Assembly: GCA_964586025.1 (NCBI GenBank)
Contig: CAZPGF010000041.1
Coordinates: forward strand, 1-22,684
Direction: 5' to 3'
From: JACKGW01 sp964586025
GTDB lineage: Bacteria > Planctomycetota > PLA2 > JAEUHO01
Length of the DNA stretch: 22,684 nucleotides
Below the pieces are notes generated by a model. It did no database searches and had not been told where the DNA came from. It saw only the letters and a list, made by a program, of their open reading frames with translations. Each line of letters starts with the position of its first letter. Within the stretch, counting starts at the first letter, position 1. The translations under genes and the position numbers were made by a program. Below, one piece after another: positions 1-7,470 of the stretch.

Positions 1-34
1 AGGGAGGATTCCATGGAGGCCAGACAGTCAACGC

Positions 35-334
35 TCAGGCTGGGGACGGGGTACGCGCAAACGTGGGGAGGGCCAGACGCACTTCAGGACCAGCGCCGTG
101 CGGGTCGTACGATCGTTGGACGCGGATCAGCACCACCGCCAGCGGATCGACGAACGGCAGATGCCACATCGAGCGCCCGGGAATGATGCGCACGAGCGCG
201 CGCTCCGCCAGACGCAGTCGATCGACTGCCAGCGCCGCGTCGGGAGGTTCGAGCCAGATCGCATTCCGTGTCGTCAGGCTTTCGGGAGCGTCGCTGAGAG
301 CGAGCGTCGGCAGGGGCTGCCCTCCCGCGGTCAC
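35..334 (-). CDS. Small protein of unknown function, coupled to phosphatase
   Basis: I do not recognise this 99-residue protein. It starts with GTG at 334, and that codon shares a GTGA overlap with the stop of the SpoIIE-type phosphatase upstream, which argues for translational coupling and for a real gene. Codon third positions are mostly G or C, like the neighbours. The protein has no signal peptide, no membrane segment and no cysteine. A central stretch, about residues 45-73, reads as alternating strand and helix (RIIPGRSMWHLPFVDPLAVV), so a small folded alpha/beta protein is plausible. Family knowledge: RsbU-type phosphatases often sit beside STAS proteins or anti-sigma switch kinases, but I see no STAS serine motif or kinase N-box here, so partner-switching is only a guess. 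It is the last gene of the operon visible in the window; nothing is seen in bases 1-34. Confidence 0.68.
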   Translation of the reverse strand: MTAGGQPLPTLALSDAPESLTTRNAIWLEPPDAALAVDRLRLAERALVRIIPGRSMWHLPFVDPLAVVLIRVQRSYDPHGAGPEVRLALPTFARTPSPA

Positions 335-1479
335 GCGGGACCGTTGTAGCGAAGCACGATCAGGGTCAAGTCGTCATCGAACTGCGTACGGCCTTGGAAG
401 TCAGCGAGGTCCTGAAGCAGTTCGCCGAGCAACAACGACGGATCGAGCGGACCGACGGCCTGCAAGCGCTCCGCCAGGCCCTGTTCGCCGAGGACATCGC
501 CGTGGCCGTCGCGAAGGATCTCGAAAACGCCGTCCGTGAAGCAGATGATCGTATCGCCCGCTTCGAGGCGCGTGCGACGGGTCGGCTCGCCGCTGTCGAA
601 CACGTCGTCGTCCATGCCGAGCAGGCGATTGCGCGTTCGCAGTGGCTCCAGGGTGCCATCGGCGCGGAGTAGCAGCTGCGCAGGATGGCCGGCCGTCGCA
701 TACTCGAGGTCGCCCGTCTCCAGGTCCAGATGGAACAGCGCACAGGTGACGAAGAAGTAGGTGTGGCGACAGATCGCGAGCGTGCCCTTGTGCAACTGGG
801 TCAGCATCGATTCAATCGGCGTGTTGGTCAGGGTGAATCGGCGGATCAACCCGTGGATGCGAGCCGCCACCAGCGCCGCAGAGATGCCGTGACCGGAAAC
901 ATCCGCCACACCGAAGTACAACTGGCGCCCGTCCACCTCATGCGCGAAGAGGTAGTCGCCGCCGATCATCCGTGCGGGTACGGATCGCATCGCCATCGTC
1001 GCGCGACGATCGCGGATCGGCTCGGGCAACATGCTGCGCGCGACCGCCTCGGCGAGTTTCAACTCGTTCTGGTGCTCGCGGTTCTGTTCCTCGAGCTGGT
1101 CGCGTTCGAGAACGGCCTCGCCCAGCGCCTCCTCGGTCTCGGCGAGATGTTCTTCGATGTCGGACGCGCGCGACTCGACTTCCGCGGCGCGCTCCTGCGC
1201 ACGCTGGCCCACGCGTCCTGCAGCCCCGAGCAAAACGGCCCAGGCGAACGGGGTCAGCGCCATCATCACCTTGGCCCAGACCGGCATCGCCATCGAGAGC
1301 GCCATGACCGGCGCGGGCAACGCCGTCAGGAAGCCGACCCAGAGACTCGGGTTGCGCGCGAAGTCGTAGGTGTGCTCGTCGCCGAACGCCTGGACCATCG
1401 CGCGCAGGAACGCACGAGGGCCCGTCGTGCGGGGCTGCTCGGCGTCCGGGCGATCGACGGGGGGACGCGCGCGGCTCAC
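331..1479 (-). CDS. Membrane-anchored PP2C-type serine phosphatase (SpoIIE/RsbU family)
   Basis: A 382-residue protein predicted to remove phosphate from phosphoserine/threonine proteins, classically STAS-domain anti-anti-sigma factors. Two hydrophobic helices (about 48-66 and 70-88) anchor it, followed by a long charged coiled coil (about 91-143) that would carry a signal to the catalytic domain. The SpoIIE domain covers about 145-378 and keeps the metal-binding motifs: GGDYL around D175, DVSGHG with D193, ATAGHP at 261-266, FTDG at 314-317 and FDDDLT at 367-372. There is no GAF, PAS or receiver domain, so the membrane helices and coiled coil are the only visible sensory part. It starts with GTG at 1479, overlapping the apt stop as GTGA, and it ends in a GTGA overlap with the small protein downstream. 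No STAS or RsbW-like partner is visible in the window. Confidence 0.93.
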   Translation of the reverse strand: MSRARPPVDRPDAEQPRTTGPRAFLRAMVQAFGDEHTYDFARNPSLWVGFLTALPAPVMALSMAMPVWAKVMMALTPFAWAVLLGAAGRVGQRAQERAAEVESRASDIEEHLAETEEALGEAVLERDQLEEQNREHQNELKLAEAVARSMLPEPIRDRRATMAMRSVPARMIGGDYLFAHEVDGRQLYFGVADVSGHGISAALVAARIHGLIRRFTLTNTPIESMLTQLHKGTLAICRHTYFFVTCALFHLDLETGDLEYATAGHPAQLLLRADGTLEPLRTRNRLLGMDDDVFDSGEPTRRTRLEAGDTIICFTDGVFEILRDGHGDVLGEQGLAERLQAVGPLDPSLLLGELLQDLADFQGRTQFDDDLTLIVLRYNGPA

Positions 1480-2003
1480 GCGGGGAGTTCCATGAGTGCC
1501 TGGATCGGAAGTCCGGCGAGGCGCTGGCGCCCGGGGAGTCCGGTCAGTTCGATCAGCACCGCCGCGCCGAGGACTTCGGCGCCGGCTTGCTTGGCGAGCT
1601 TCCAGGCGGCCTCCATCGTGCCTCCCGTCGCGAGGACGTCGTCCACGAGGAGCACGCGCTGCCCAGCCACGACGCCGTCGACGTGCATTTCCAGCCGGCT
1701 CGTTCCGTACTCGAGATCGTGTTCGTGGCCGATTGTTTCAGCCGGCAACTTTCCGGCTTTGCGCAGCAGTACGAGCCCGGCGCCCAGGCGAATGGCGAGC
1801 GGTGCGCCGAACAGGAAGCCACGGCTCTCGATCGCGAGCACGCGCTCGACGCCGGCATCGGCGTAGAACGCCGCCCAGGCGTCGATGACCTGCCCGAGCG
1901 CGCCGGGAGTTGCGAGCAAGGGGGTGATGTCACGGTAGCGGATCGCGGGCTTCGGGAAGTCGCGGATCGTGCGGATCAGAGCCGGAAGGTCGTGGGGGGG
2001 CAT
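1476..2003 (-). CDS. apt: Adenine phosphoribosyltransferase
   Basis: A 175-residue cytoplasmic type I phosphoribosyltransferase that converts adenine and PRPP to AMP and pyrophosphate (purine salvage). The PRPP-binding signature is VLLVDDVLATGGT at about 117-129. The N-terminal segment FPKPAIRYRDITPLL (16-30) and the ESRGFLFG stretch (59-66) are hallmarks of bacterial Apt, and the length is typical of the family (170-180 residues). The reading frame stays open further upstream, but I chose the ATG at 2003 because family alignment begins there and the extra residues have an unlike composition and run into the divergent promoter region. It is the first gene of a three-gene unit with the phosphatase and the small protein. 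Confidence 0.95.
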   Translation of the reverse strand: MPPHDLPALIRTIRDFPKPAIRYRDITPLLATPGALGQVIDAWAAFYADAGVERVLAIESRGFLFGAPLAIRLGAGLVLLRKAGKLPAETIGHEHDLEYGTSRLEMHVDGVVAGQRVLLVDDVLATGGTMEAAWKLAKQAGAEVLGAAVLIELTGLPGRQRLAGLPIQALMELPA

Positions 2004-2056
2004 CGAGGCGGAGGTCCTGCGCGCGTCCCCGGTGCGTCCCGCCCGGAGCACCTTCG

Positions 2057-2062
2057 TATACT
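2057..2062 (+). promoter_or_regulatory. Possible -10 element (TATACT)
   Basis: TATACT stands out in the GC-rich 101-base gap between the divergent apt and cytochrome genes. The core GTATAC is palindromic, so it could serve either direction. No good -35 hexamer is seen at 16-18 bases in either direction, so the call is weak. Confidence 0.3.
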
Positions 2063-2104
2063 CCGGCGCCTACACCCGGACCTGAACCGGTCGAGGAGTC
2101 CGTC

Positions 2105-2533
2105 GTGCCGACCCGTCGCGCCCCCCAGCCCACCCACCATCCGCGCCACCACGCCGGTCGCCGACGCGGCATTGCGGCCGGCGGCATCACGATCCTGGCG
2201 CTCGCCCTCGGACTCAGTTGGGGCGTTGCGCTCGGGGCACCCAAGGAGGGCGACGACGTCGCCAGGGCTCGGCTCGAGCGCGGCAAGTCGCTGTTCACGA
2301 CGGCGTTCGCGGAGGGGGCGAAGTCGTGCCAGTCGTGCCACGCGAGCGGTGCGAACAAGTTGACGATGAATCGCCTCAACGCCTACCCCAAGTACGACCG
2401 CCCGATGCGCGCGTTCGTCAGCGCGCAGCAGAAGATCAATCAGATGATCGCCACGAAGAGCGGCGGGTCCGAACTGCCGCTCGGCAGCGACGACCTGAAC
2501 GCCCTCGAGGCGTACATCAAGTCGCTCCGCTGA
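2105..2533 (+). CDS. Secreted mono-haem cytochrome c, SoxA-like fold
   Basis: A 142-residue exported cytochrome c. It starts with GTG at 2105, with a GAGGAG ribosome site six bases upstream (2093-2098). An Arg-rich N-terminus is followed by a hydrophobic segment (about 22-43) ending in AxA-like residues, read as a signal peptide or uncleaved anchor. The single haem-binding motif is CQSCH at 75-79. Downstream the pattern YPKYDRPM (94-101), KINQM (110-114) and ALEAYIKSL (133-141) resembles the C-terminal haem domain of the sulfur-oxidation cytochrome SoxA, where the matching motif is INQCR and its cysteine is the haem ligand. Here that residue is methionine (M114), so an ordinary His/Met haem is more likely. 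No sox genes are visible. The stop overlaps the argS start by one base, so the two are probably co-translated. An electron carrier role is inferred; partner unknown. Confidence 0.85.
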   Translation: MPTRRAPQPTHHPRHHAGRRRGIAAGGITILALALGLSWGVALGAPKEGDDVARARLERGKSLFTTAFAEGAKSCQSCHASGANKLTMNRLNAYPKYDRPMRAFVSAQQKINQMIATKSGGSELPLGSDDLNALEAYIKSLR

Positions 2534-4302
2534 TGGGCTTTCGCGACGACGTGCTGCGAGCGCTCCGCGGCGCCCTGGGCGAGAACGCGTCGGCGGCAGG
2601 GGACTTGGACGCCGCTCTCGCAGCGCCGCCGCGGGTGGAAATGGGCGATCTCGCGTTCCCATGCTTCGCGCTGGCGAAGGCGTTGCGGAAGGCGCCGCCC
2701 GCGATCGCCGCCGACCTCGCCGCGGCGATTCGCCCCGCGGGCACGCTCGCCCGCGTCGAAGCCGCCGGACCGTTCGTCAATTTCCACGCGGACGCCGGCG
2801 CGATGCTCGACGACCTCTGCCGGTGCCTCGCCGACGGTCGGTTCGACCATGCGGCGCGCTCGGAACGGCCTTCACGGGTGATGATCGAGTTCAGTCAACC
2901 GAACACCCACAAGCCGTTTCATGTCGGCCACCTGCGCAACCTGGTGCTCGGCGACGCGCTGGTGCGCGCATTTCGCGCTCGGGGCCACGACGTGGTCGCC
3001 GCCAACTACTACGGTGACTTCGGCATCGACGTCGCGAAGTGTCTTTGGTGGATCCGGACGCATCCCGAGGAGTCGCCCCCCGCGGACCATCGCATCGCGT
3101 GGCTGGGCTCGTGCTACGTGCGCGCCACGGCGCGGGTGGACGAACTCGAAGCGGCCGACCCGGTCGTCGCCGCCGCGACCAAGAGCGCGATTCGCGACGT
3201 GCTCCGTGGCATGGAAGAAGGGGATCCGGCGATTCGAGCGCTCTACGAGGAGACGCGCCGTTGGTGCCTGGATGGGTTCCGCGCGATCTACGACAGCCTC
3301 GGCGTGACGTTCGATCACGACTTCTTCGAGTCGGAGGTCGAGCGCGAAGGACAGGCGCTCGTCGACGAGTACCTGAAGCGTGGCGTGTTCGTCGAGAGCC
3401 GGGGCGCGATCATATGCGATCTCGAGTCCGAAGGCCTCGGCGCCAATCTCGTTCGCAAGGGAGACGGGGCGAGCCTCTACATGACCTGGGATCTCGCGCT
3501 GGCGCGACGCAAGTTCGAAGACTTCGGTGTGGAGAAGTCCCTCTACGTCGTAGGCTCGGAGCAGCGACACCACTTTCAGCAGTTGTTCGCCACGCTTCGG
3601 CGAATGGGGTACGAACGAGCGGTTGATTGCCGCCACGTCGCGTACGAGCTCGTGATGTTGCCGACGGGCAAGATGAGCAGCCGGAAGGGCTCGGCGATCC
3701 CGTTGCACGTGCTCTGGGACACCGTTCGCGACGCGATTCGCAAGCGAATGGAGGGAGAGGGCCGCGAGGAACGCGCCGCGTGGGACGCCGCAACGTGGGA
3801 CGACACCGTCGAGCGGGTCGTCGTCGCGTGCCTGAAGTATGGAATGCTGCACGTCACGAACAACCGCCGGGTCGTGTTCGACGTGGACGCCTGGACGAAC
3901 CCCGAGGGCGACACCGGTGCGTATCTGCTCTATGCCCTGGCGCGCGTCGCCGGGTTGCAGCGCAAGGCCGAGGCGCCGATCCCCGCGCTTGCCGACGGCG
4001 TGGCGGCGCGGAGCGGTTCGACGGACGTTGGTTTCGGTCACGAGACCGAACGGGCGCTGCTCGGGCACCTGTTGACCTATCCCGACGTCCTCGCACGGAT
4101 GGAAGCGAGTTGCGAGCCGGCGGTCCTCGCAGCGTTCCTCTTCGACGCGACGAAGTTCTTCAGCCGCTTTTACGCCGCCTGTCCGGTGCTTCGCGCCCCC
4201 GAGCCACTTCGGTCCGCGCGCTGGCAGCTCGTCAACGCGACCGAGGCGGTGCTGCGCCGCGGCTTCGACGTCCTCGGCCTGCCCGTCGTTCGCGTCATGT
4301 AG
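2533..4302 (+). CDS. argS: Arginyl-tRNA synthetase
   Basis: A 589-residue class I aminoacyl-tRNA synthetase that charges tRNA-Arg in the cytoplasm. The N-terminal Add1 tRNA-recognition domain covers about 1-100 (FPCFALAK and GPFVNFHAD stretches). The catalytic core follows with EFSQPNTHKPFHVGHLRN (119-136), in which HVGH is the HIGH motif, then the YYGDFG segment typical of ArgRS and the signature KMSSRKG at 380-386. The C-terminal alpha-helical anticodon-binding (DALR) domain runs from about 455 to the end. Family length is 550-600 residues, so the protein is complete. The frame is open for another 105 codons upstream, but that part lies over the cytochrome gene in another frame; the ATG at 2533 within TGATG is the sensible start. 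The one-base overlap suggests argS is translated by re-initiation after the cytochrome. Confidence 0.96.
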   Translation: MGFRDDVLRALRGALGENASAAGDLDAALAAPPRVEMGDLAFPCFALAKALRKAPPAIAADLAAAIRPAGTLARVEAAGPFVNFHADAGAMLDDLCRCLADGRFDHAARSERPSRVMIEFSQPNTHKPFHVGHLRNLVLGDALVRAFRARGHDVVAANYYGDFGIDVAKCLWWIRTHPEESPPADHRIAWLGSCYVRATARVDELEAADPVVAAATKSAIRDVLRGMEEGDPAIRALYEETRRWCLDGFRAIYDSLGVTFDHDFFESEVEREGQALVDEYLKRGVFVESRGAIICDLESEGLGANLVRKGDGASLYMTWDLALARRKFEDFGVEKSLYVVGSEQRHHFQQLFATLRRMGYERAVDCRHVAYELVMLPTGKMSSRKGSAIPLHVLWDTVRDAIRKRMEGEGREERAAWDAATWDDTVERVVVACLKYGMLHVTNNRRVVFDVDAWTNPEGDTGAYLLYALARVAGLQRKAEAPIPALADGVAARSGSTDVGFGHETERALLGHLLTYPDVLARMEASCEPAVLAAFLFDATKFFSRFYAACPVLRAPEPLRSARWQLVNATEAVLRRGFDVLGLPVVRVM

Positions 4303-4385
4303 CGCGCGACAACTCGTCGGGGGAACTTCGGCGCCGAGCCCACGCCGTGTCGGGCCGGTGGAAGATCGCGGAGACGCCGCCGGGA

Positions 4386-5405
4386 TCAGGCGACGCCGGC
4401 GATGCGGAGCGGATCGGTGCCGAGGGCGGCGCGCATCTCCTCGAGGCGACGACGAAACCAGGTCTCCTGCACGTCGATCACGGCGAGAGACGGCGGCTCC
4501 GGGTAGCGACGCCGGAGGTCGGCGAACCGTTCGTCGGGACGGACCACGCGATCGCCCGCCATGCAACTGTCCGCGACGGCGGCGCAGCGCTCCTCCCACG
4601 AGAGCCCGTACGGATCGATCCACGAGGCGACGTCGGTCAGGGTCTCTTCGGGAACGCCGGCGCGCGCGAGGACCTCCGGTGGCGCACCCTTCGTGAAGTG
4701 GGTCCAACACGCCGCCGCATAGGGAGCGAATCGCGTCTCGCGCAAGTGCGCGAGTCCGGCCCGCGGATGATCGAGATGGACGCCGCGTGCGCGGCCGACG
4801 TCATGCAGGAGCGTGGCGACCGCGGCGGCTTCGGGCTCGACCTCGACGCCGACCGCCCGGAGGGCGTCGGCGAACCGACGCGCGATGCGCGCGCCGCCGC
4901 GGAGGTGGGCCTCCAGCGCCGGCATCGCATGCGACTGGGCGCGCAGGTGCGCGAGGGCTTCTGCCTCGGACGCCGGCTCCGCGACGAGCAGGTCGCGATC
5001 GCGGATCCACAGCGCGCCTTGCCGCAGCACGCCGCGCAAGGTCGCAAACGGCAGCGCCGCCGACGCATCGGAGTAGGGCAACCACCGCGCGTCGGAGTGC
5101 TCCGGGGAGATCGCGACGGTGCCCCGCCGCCACCGGGCCAGCCCGTAAACCACCGTTTTCCGGTACGCCACGCCGCCGCGCTCGGCGGGGTAGACGAGTT
5201 CGCGACGGAAGTTCGGCGCGACGTCGAGGTCGGTCAGCCCCGTTTCTTCGGCGGTCTCCCGCCGTGCGGTGGTCACGGGATCCTCGCCCTCCTCGGCATG
5301 GCCCTTGGCGAAGCCGACCTCGCCGCGCTCGGCGTTGGTGAGGAGCAAGTATTCGACTCGCGACGTGCCGGCGACCGTGCGCCAGATCACGAACCCGGCT
5401 GCCAT
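4386..5405 (-). CDS. Nudix hydrolase-HD domain fusion protein
   Basis: A 339-residue protein joining two nucleotide-related hydrolase domains. The Nudix domain (about 1-120) begins with the diadenosine-tetraphosphatase-like pattern AAGFVIWR and has a perfect Nudix box, G35-x5-E41-x7-R49-E50-x2-E53-E54-x-G56-L57, which binds Mg2+ and the diphosphate. The HD domain (about 155-300) keeps the metal ligands H167, H201-D202 and a later aspartate near 279. So it may cleave a nucleoside diphosphate-linked compound and hydrolyse a phosphoester, perhaps of the same substrate; this is inference. Start choice: ATG at 5405 fits the family alignment but has poor spacing to any ribosome site; a GTG at 5426 (seven more residues) has GGTGGA about eight bases upstream and is a real alternative. 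It is convergent with argS (84 bases between) and divergent from pyrK. Confidence 0.88.
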   Translation of the reverse strand: MAAGFVIWRTVAGTSRVEYLLLTNAERGEVGFAKGHAEEGEDPVTTARRETAEETGLTDLDVAPNFRRELVYPAERGGVAYRKTVVYGLARWRRGTVAISPEHSDARWLPYSDASAALPFATLRGVLRQGALWIRDRDLLVAEPASEAEALAHLRAQSHAMPALEAHLRGGARIARRFADALRAVGVEVEPEAAAVATLLHDVGRARGVHLDHPRAGLAHLRETRFAPYAAACWTHFTKGAPPEVLARAGVPEETLTDVASWIDPYGLSWEERCAAVADSCMAGDRVVRPDERFADLRRRYPEPPSLAVIDVQETWFRRRLEEMRAALGTDPLRIAGVA

Positions 5406-5463
5406 CCTTGAAGGGTGCTGCTCCACGCACGCATTCCACCACACCGCGGCGGCGACGATCCGC

Positions 5464-5481
5464 TCCGACCGACGAGTCGGA
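5464..5481. promoter_or_regulatory. Short inverted repeat between divergent genes
   Basis: TCCGAC, six bases, then GTCGGA lies in the roughly 100-base gap between the Nudix-HD gene and pyrK, 27 bases before the pyrK start. It could be an operator half-site pair, but six-base inverted repeats are common by chance in GC-rich DNA. Confidence 0.2.
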
Positions 5482-5507
5482 ACGCCGTGCGGGTACGCTC
5501 CCCGGTC

Positions 5508-6410
5508 ATGCGCGAGCCCCCTGGTCCGTCCGCCGCGGCACCCCTCGACCCGCCGGTTTCCACCGTCGGCGAGATCCTGGAGAACCGTCGCGTCGCGCCG
5601 TTCACCTGGATCATGAAGATCCACGCTCCCGAGGTCGCGCCCAGGATCCAGGCCGGGCAGTTCGTCAACCTGCAGACCTCCTCGTCCATCGTGCCGCTAC
5701 TGCGCCGGCCGATGTCCGTCCACAAGGTGGTCCGGCACGGGGGCGCGGCGACCGGGTTCTGCGTGCTCTACGACGTGGTCGGTCCGGGCACGACCGCGCT
5801 TTCCCAGATGCGTCCGGGCCATCGCATCCCCTACGTCGGCCCGCTCGGCAACACGATCACCGTACCCCCCGGTGTGAGACGCGCCGTCCTGGTCGCCGGC
5901 GGCATCGGCGCCGGTCCGATCAAGCTCGTCGCCGAGACGCTGCAGGGCCGCGGCGTGCGCGACATCACGATCTGCTACGGGGCGCGGGACGCCGATCACT
6001 GCGTTCCGGTCGAGGACCTCGCCCCGCACGGATGTCGCGTGCTTGTCTGCACGGACGACGGATCGGTCGGCAAACGGATGTTGGTCACGGGGTATGTGCA
6101 GCACCTGCTCGAGACCGGTCGCCTCGAGTCCGGCGACTACGTGTTCACGTGCGGTCCGCGCCCGATGTTTCGCGCGCTCCGCGACCAGTTGCGTCCCCAC
6201 AGCATCGAGGCCGAGGCAGCGACCGAGGAGTTCATGGGCTGCGGCTTCGGCGTCTGCAACGGCTGCCCGTTGCTCCAAGTCCGTCCCGACGGGCGTGTCG
6301 GCTGGCGACTGTGCTGCCTGGACGGTTGCCTCTTCCCGCTGTCGACGCTGGTCTTCGACGGCGACGGGCTGCGTCACGGCGATACGGTGACTGCCGCGAG
6401 CACCTCGTGA
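5508..6410 (+). CDS. pyrK: PyrK-type electron transfer subunit (FAD, 2Fe-2S)
   Basis: A 300-residue ferredoxin-reductase-like flavoprotein resembling the subunit that passes electrons from dihydroorotate dehydrogenase to NAD+ in pyrimidine synthesis. The FAD-binding RRPMS is at 66-70, the NAD-binding GGIGAGP at 131-137, the TCGPRPMF motif at 214-221, and the C-terminal 2Fe-2S site CGFGVCNGC (C245, C250, C253) with a fourth cysteine around 269-274. Length is somewhat above the usual 250-270, with about 15 extra N-terminal residues rich in proline. I chose ATG 5508 because homology-like sequence begins soon after it; the open frame upstream is Arg-rich and lies in the divergent promoter. No pyrD is visible next to it, so the name rests on the protein alone; a related oxidoreductase subunit is possible. 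It ends in a GTGA overlap with the SIS gene. Confidence 0.87.
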   Translation: MREPPGPSAAAPLDPPVSTVGEILENRRVAPFTWIMKIHAPEVAPRIQAGQFVNLQTSSSIVPLLRRPMSVHKVVRHGGAATGFCVLYDVVGPGTTALSQMRPGHRIPYVGPLGNTITVPPGVRRAVLVAGGIGAGPIKLVAETLQGRGVRDITICYGARDADHCVPVEDLAPHGCRVLVCTDDGSVGKRMLVTGYVQHLLETGRLESGDYVFTCGPRPMFRALRDQLRPHSIEAEAATEEFMGCGFGVCNGCPLLQVRPDGRVGWRLCCLDGCLFPLSTLVFDGDGLRHGDTVTAASTS

Positions 6411-6955
6411 CGCGCCGTCGTCCCATCGATTCGATCGCCGACCTCGCGCGCATCGTGAAGCGCGTCAAGGCGCGCGAGGTCTCGGCGTTCCAGCGCGAAC
6501 TGCTCGCCGCGCGCCGGATCTTCGTCACGGGCCTCGGAAGGACCGGACTGATGGCGCGCGGCTTCGCGATGCGACTGATGCATCTCGGGCGAACCGTCTA
6601 CCACGTCGGCGACGTGATCACACCGGCGATCGGGGAAATGGACCTGCTCGTGATCTGCACCCGCACGGGTCGCTCGAAGGTCCTCGGGCACTACATCGAC
6701 ATCGCTCGCCATGCGAGTGCCCGGGTGGCCGTCGTCACCGCACAGCCCTCCGCACCCGTCGCACGTCGCGCCGATGTCGTGCTCGCGATCGACGACCGCC
6801 TCGGGGCGTCACGTCGCGGTACGCCGCGCCTGCCCCTCGGCTCGCTGTTCGAGCAGGCGCTGCTCGTGACGATGGATCACGTGGTCCTGAACCTCATGGC
6901 CGACCTCGACCTCGGCGAGGACGACATGGCCCGCATCCACACCGACTTCGAGTAG
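6407..6955 (+). CDS. SIS-domain sugar-phosphate isomerase, HxlB-like
   Basis: A 182-residue single SIS (sugar isomerase) domain. The pattern follows 6-phospho-3-hexuloisomerase (HxlB/PHI), the enzyme that turns hexulose-6-phosphate into fructose-6-phosphate in the ribulose monophosphate pathway: FVTGLGRTGLMARGFAMRL near residue 40, then MHLGRTVYHVGDVITPAIG, LLVICTRTG, a late GSLFEQALLV stretch and the terminal DDMARIHTDFE that mirrors the DDMxxRHxNLE ending of the family. The strand usually containing SGSGET reads CTRTGRSK here, so the phosphate-binding loop deviates. It starts with GTG at 6407 inside a GTGA overlap with pyrK, so the two are coupled. No HxlA partner is visible; another sugar phosphate substrate is possible. 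It is convergent with the response regulator, 23 bases apart. Confidence 0.8.
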   Translation: MTRRRPIDSIADLARIVKRVKAREVSAFQRELLAARRIFVTGLGRTGLMARGFAMRLMHLGRTVYHVGDVITPAIGEMDLLVICTRTGRSKVLGHYIDIARHASARVAVVTAQPSAPVARRADVVLAIDDRLGASRRGTPRLPLGSLFEQALLVTMDHVVLNLMADLDLGEDDMARIHTDFE

Positions 6956-6978
6956 GACCCGGCCCGCGAGGGCGCTGG

Positions 6979-7470
6979 TCATCCGGCGAGCGACTGAAGA
7001 TGGCTCTGGAGCGAGGCGAATTCGTCTTCGTCGCCGAGCTTCGGTGCCGTACGGACCCGGCGCGGTGGCGGCGTCCACGACGAGTGGCGCGGATCCGGCC
7101 CCCCGGTGACGACGCCCTCGAGCGCCTCCAGAAGCGTGTCGGCGGAGCACGGCTTGGTCAGAAGCCGCGACACCTGGGCGTTGTTGACGGCTCGCAACGC
7201 GACATCGACGGACACATGGCCGGTCAGGAGAATCGAGCGCAGGTGAGGCCAGCGCTGCCGCGCGAACGCGAGGAGGTCCGTTCCTCGCACGTCGGGCATC
7301 ACCTCGTCGCAAACGACGACGTCGATCGGCTGTTCTTCCAGCGCGCCCAGCGCGTCTTCCGCGCTGCAGGTGACGACGCACTCATACGGCTGCGACTGGA
7401 TCAGGCGGGCGAGCAGGCCCGCGACGGCGGGATCGTCCTCGATCACGAGGACGCGGGGGTTGGCGGTCAT
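6979..7470 (-). CDS. Stand-alone response regulator receiver protein
   Basis: A 163-residue protein with a receiver domain (about 5-122) and no output domain. The acidic pocket is E11/D12/D13, the phospho-acceptor is D55 (VVCDEVMP), the switch threonine is T83 (LLTGH) and the conserved lysine is K106 (LTKPC), so all residues for phosphorylation are present. The receiver resembles those of RpfG/NtrC-like regulators. A 40-residue tail with Pro/Arg-rich linker and a short helix (FASLQSHLQSLAG) closes the protein and might bind a partner. The start ATG at 7470 has GAGGA nine bases upstream. No histidine kinase is adjacent, so its partner is unknown. It shares strand with the oxygenase gene upstream but is separated by about 320 bases, so it probably has its own promoter. 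Confidence 0.92.
   Translation of the reverse strand: MTANPRVLVIEDDPAVAGLLARLIQSQPYECVVTCSAEDALGALEEQPIDVVVCDEVMPDVRGTDLLAFARQRWPHLRSILLTGHVSVDVALRAVNNAQVSRLLTKPCSADTLLEALEGVVTGGPDPRHSSWTPPPRRVRTAPKLGDEDEFASLQSHLQSLAG

Noticed and set aside
13..186. 57-codon plus-strand frame with GGGAGG site and ATG at 13
   Set aside because: It has a good ribosome-like site but is antisense to the coupled 99-residue gene and its codon use is poor (several AGA/AGG and A-ending codons).
4338..4355. Hairpin between argS and the Nudix-HD gene as a bidirectional terminator
   Set aside because: The stem is only six pairs with a bulge and has no U-run on either side.
2872..4710. Open frame of 612 codons on the minus strand over argS
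   Set aside because: Antisense to a certain gene; composition is Arg/His-rich and no motif is seen.
6962..6973. Stem GCCC/GGGC with GCGA tetraloop between the SIS gene and response regulator
   Set aside because: Four base pairs are too few to call a terminator in GC-rich DNA.
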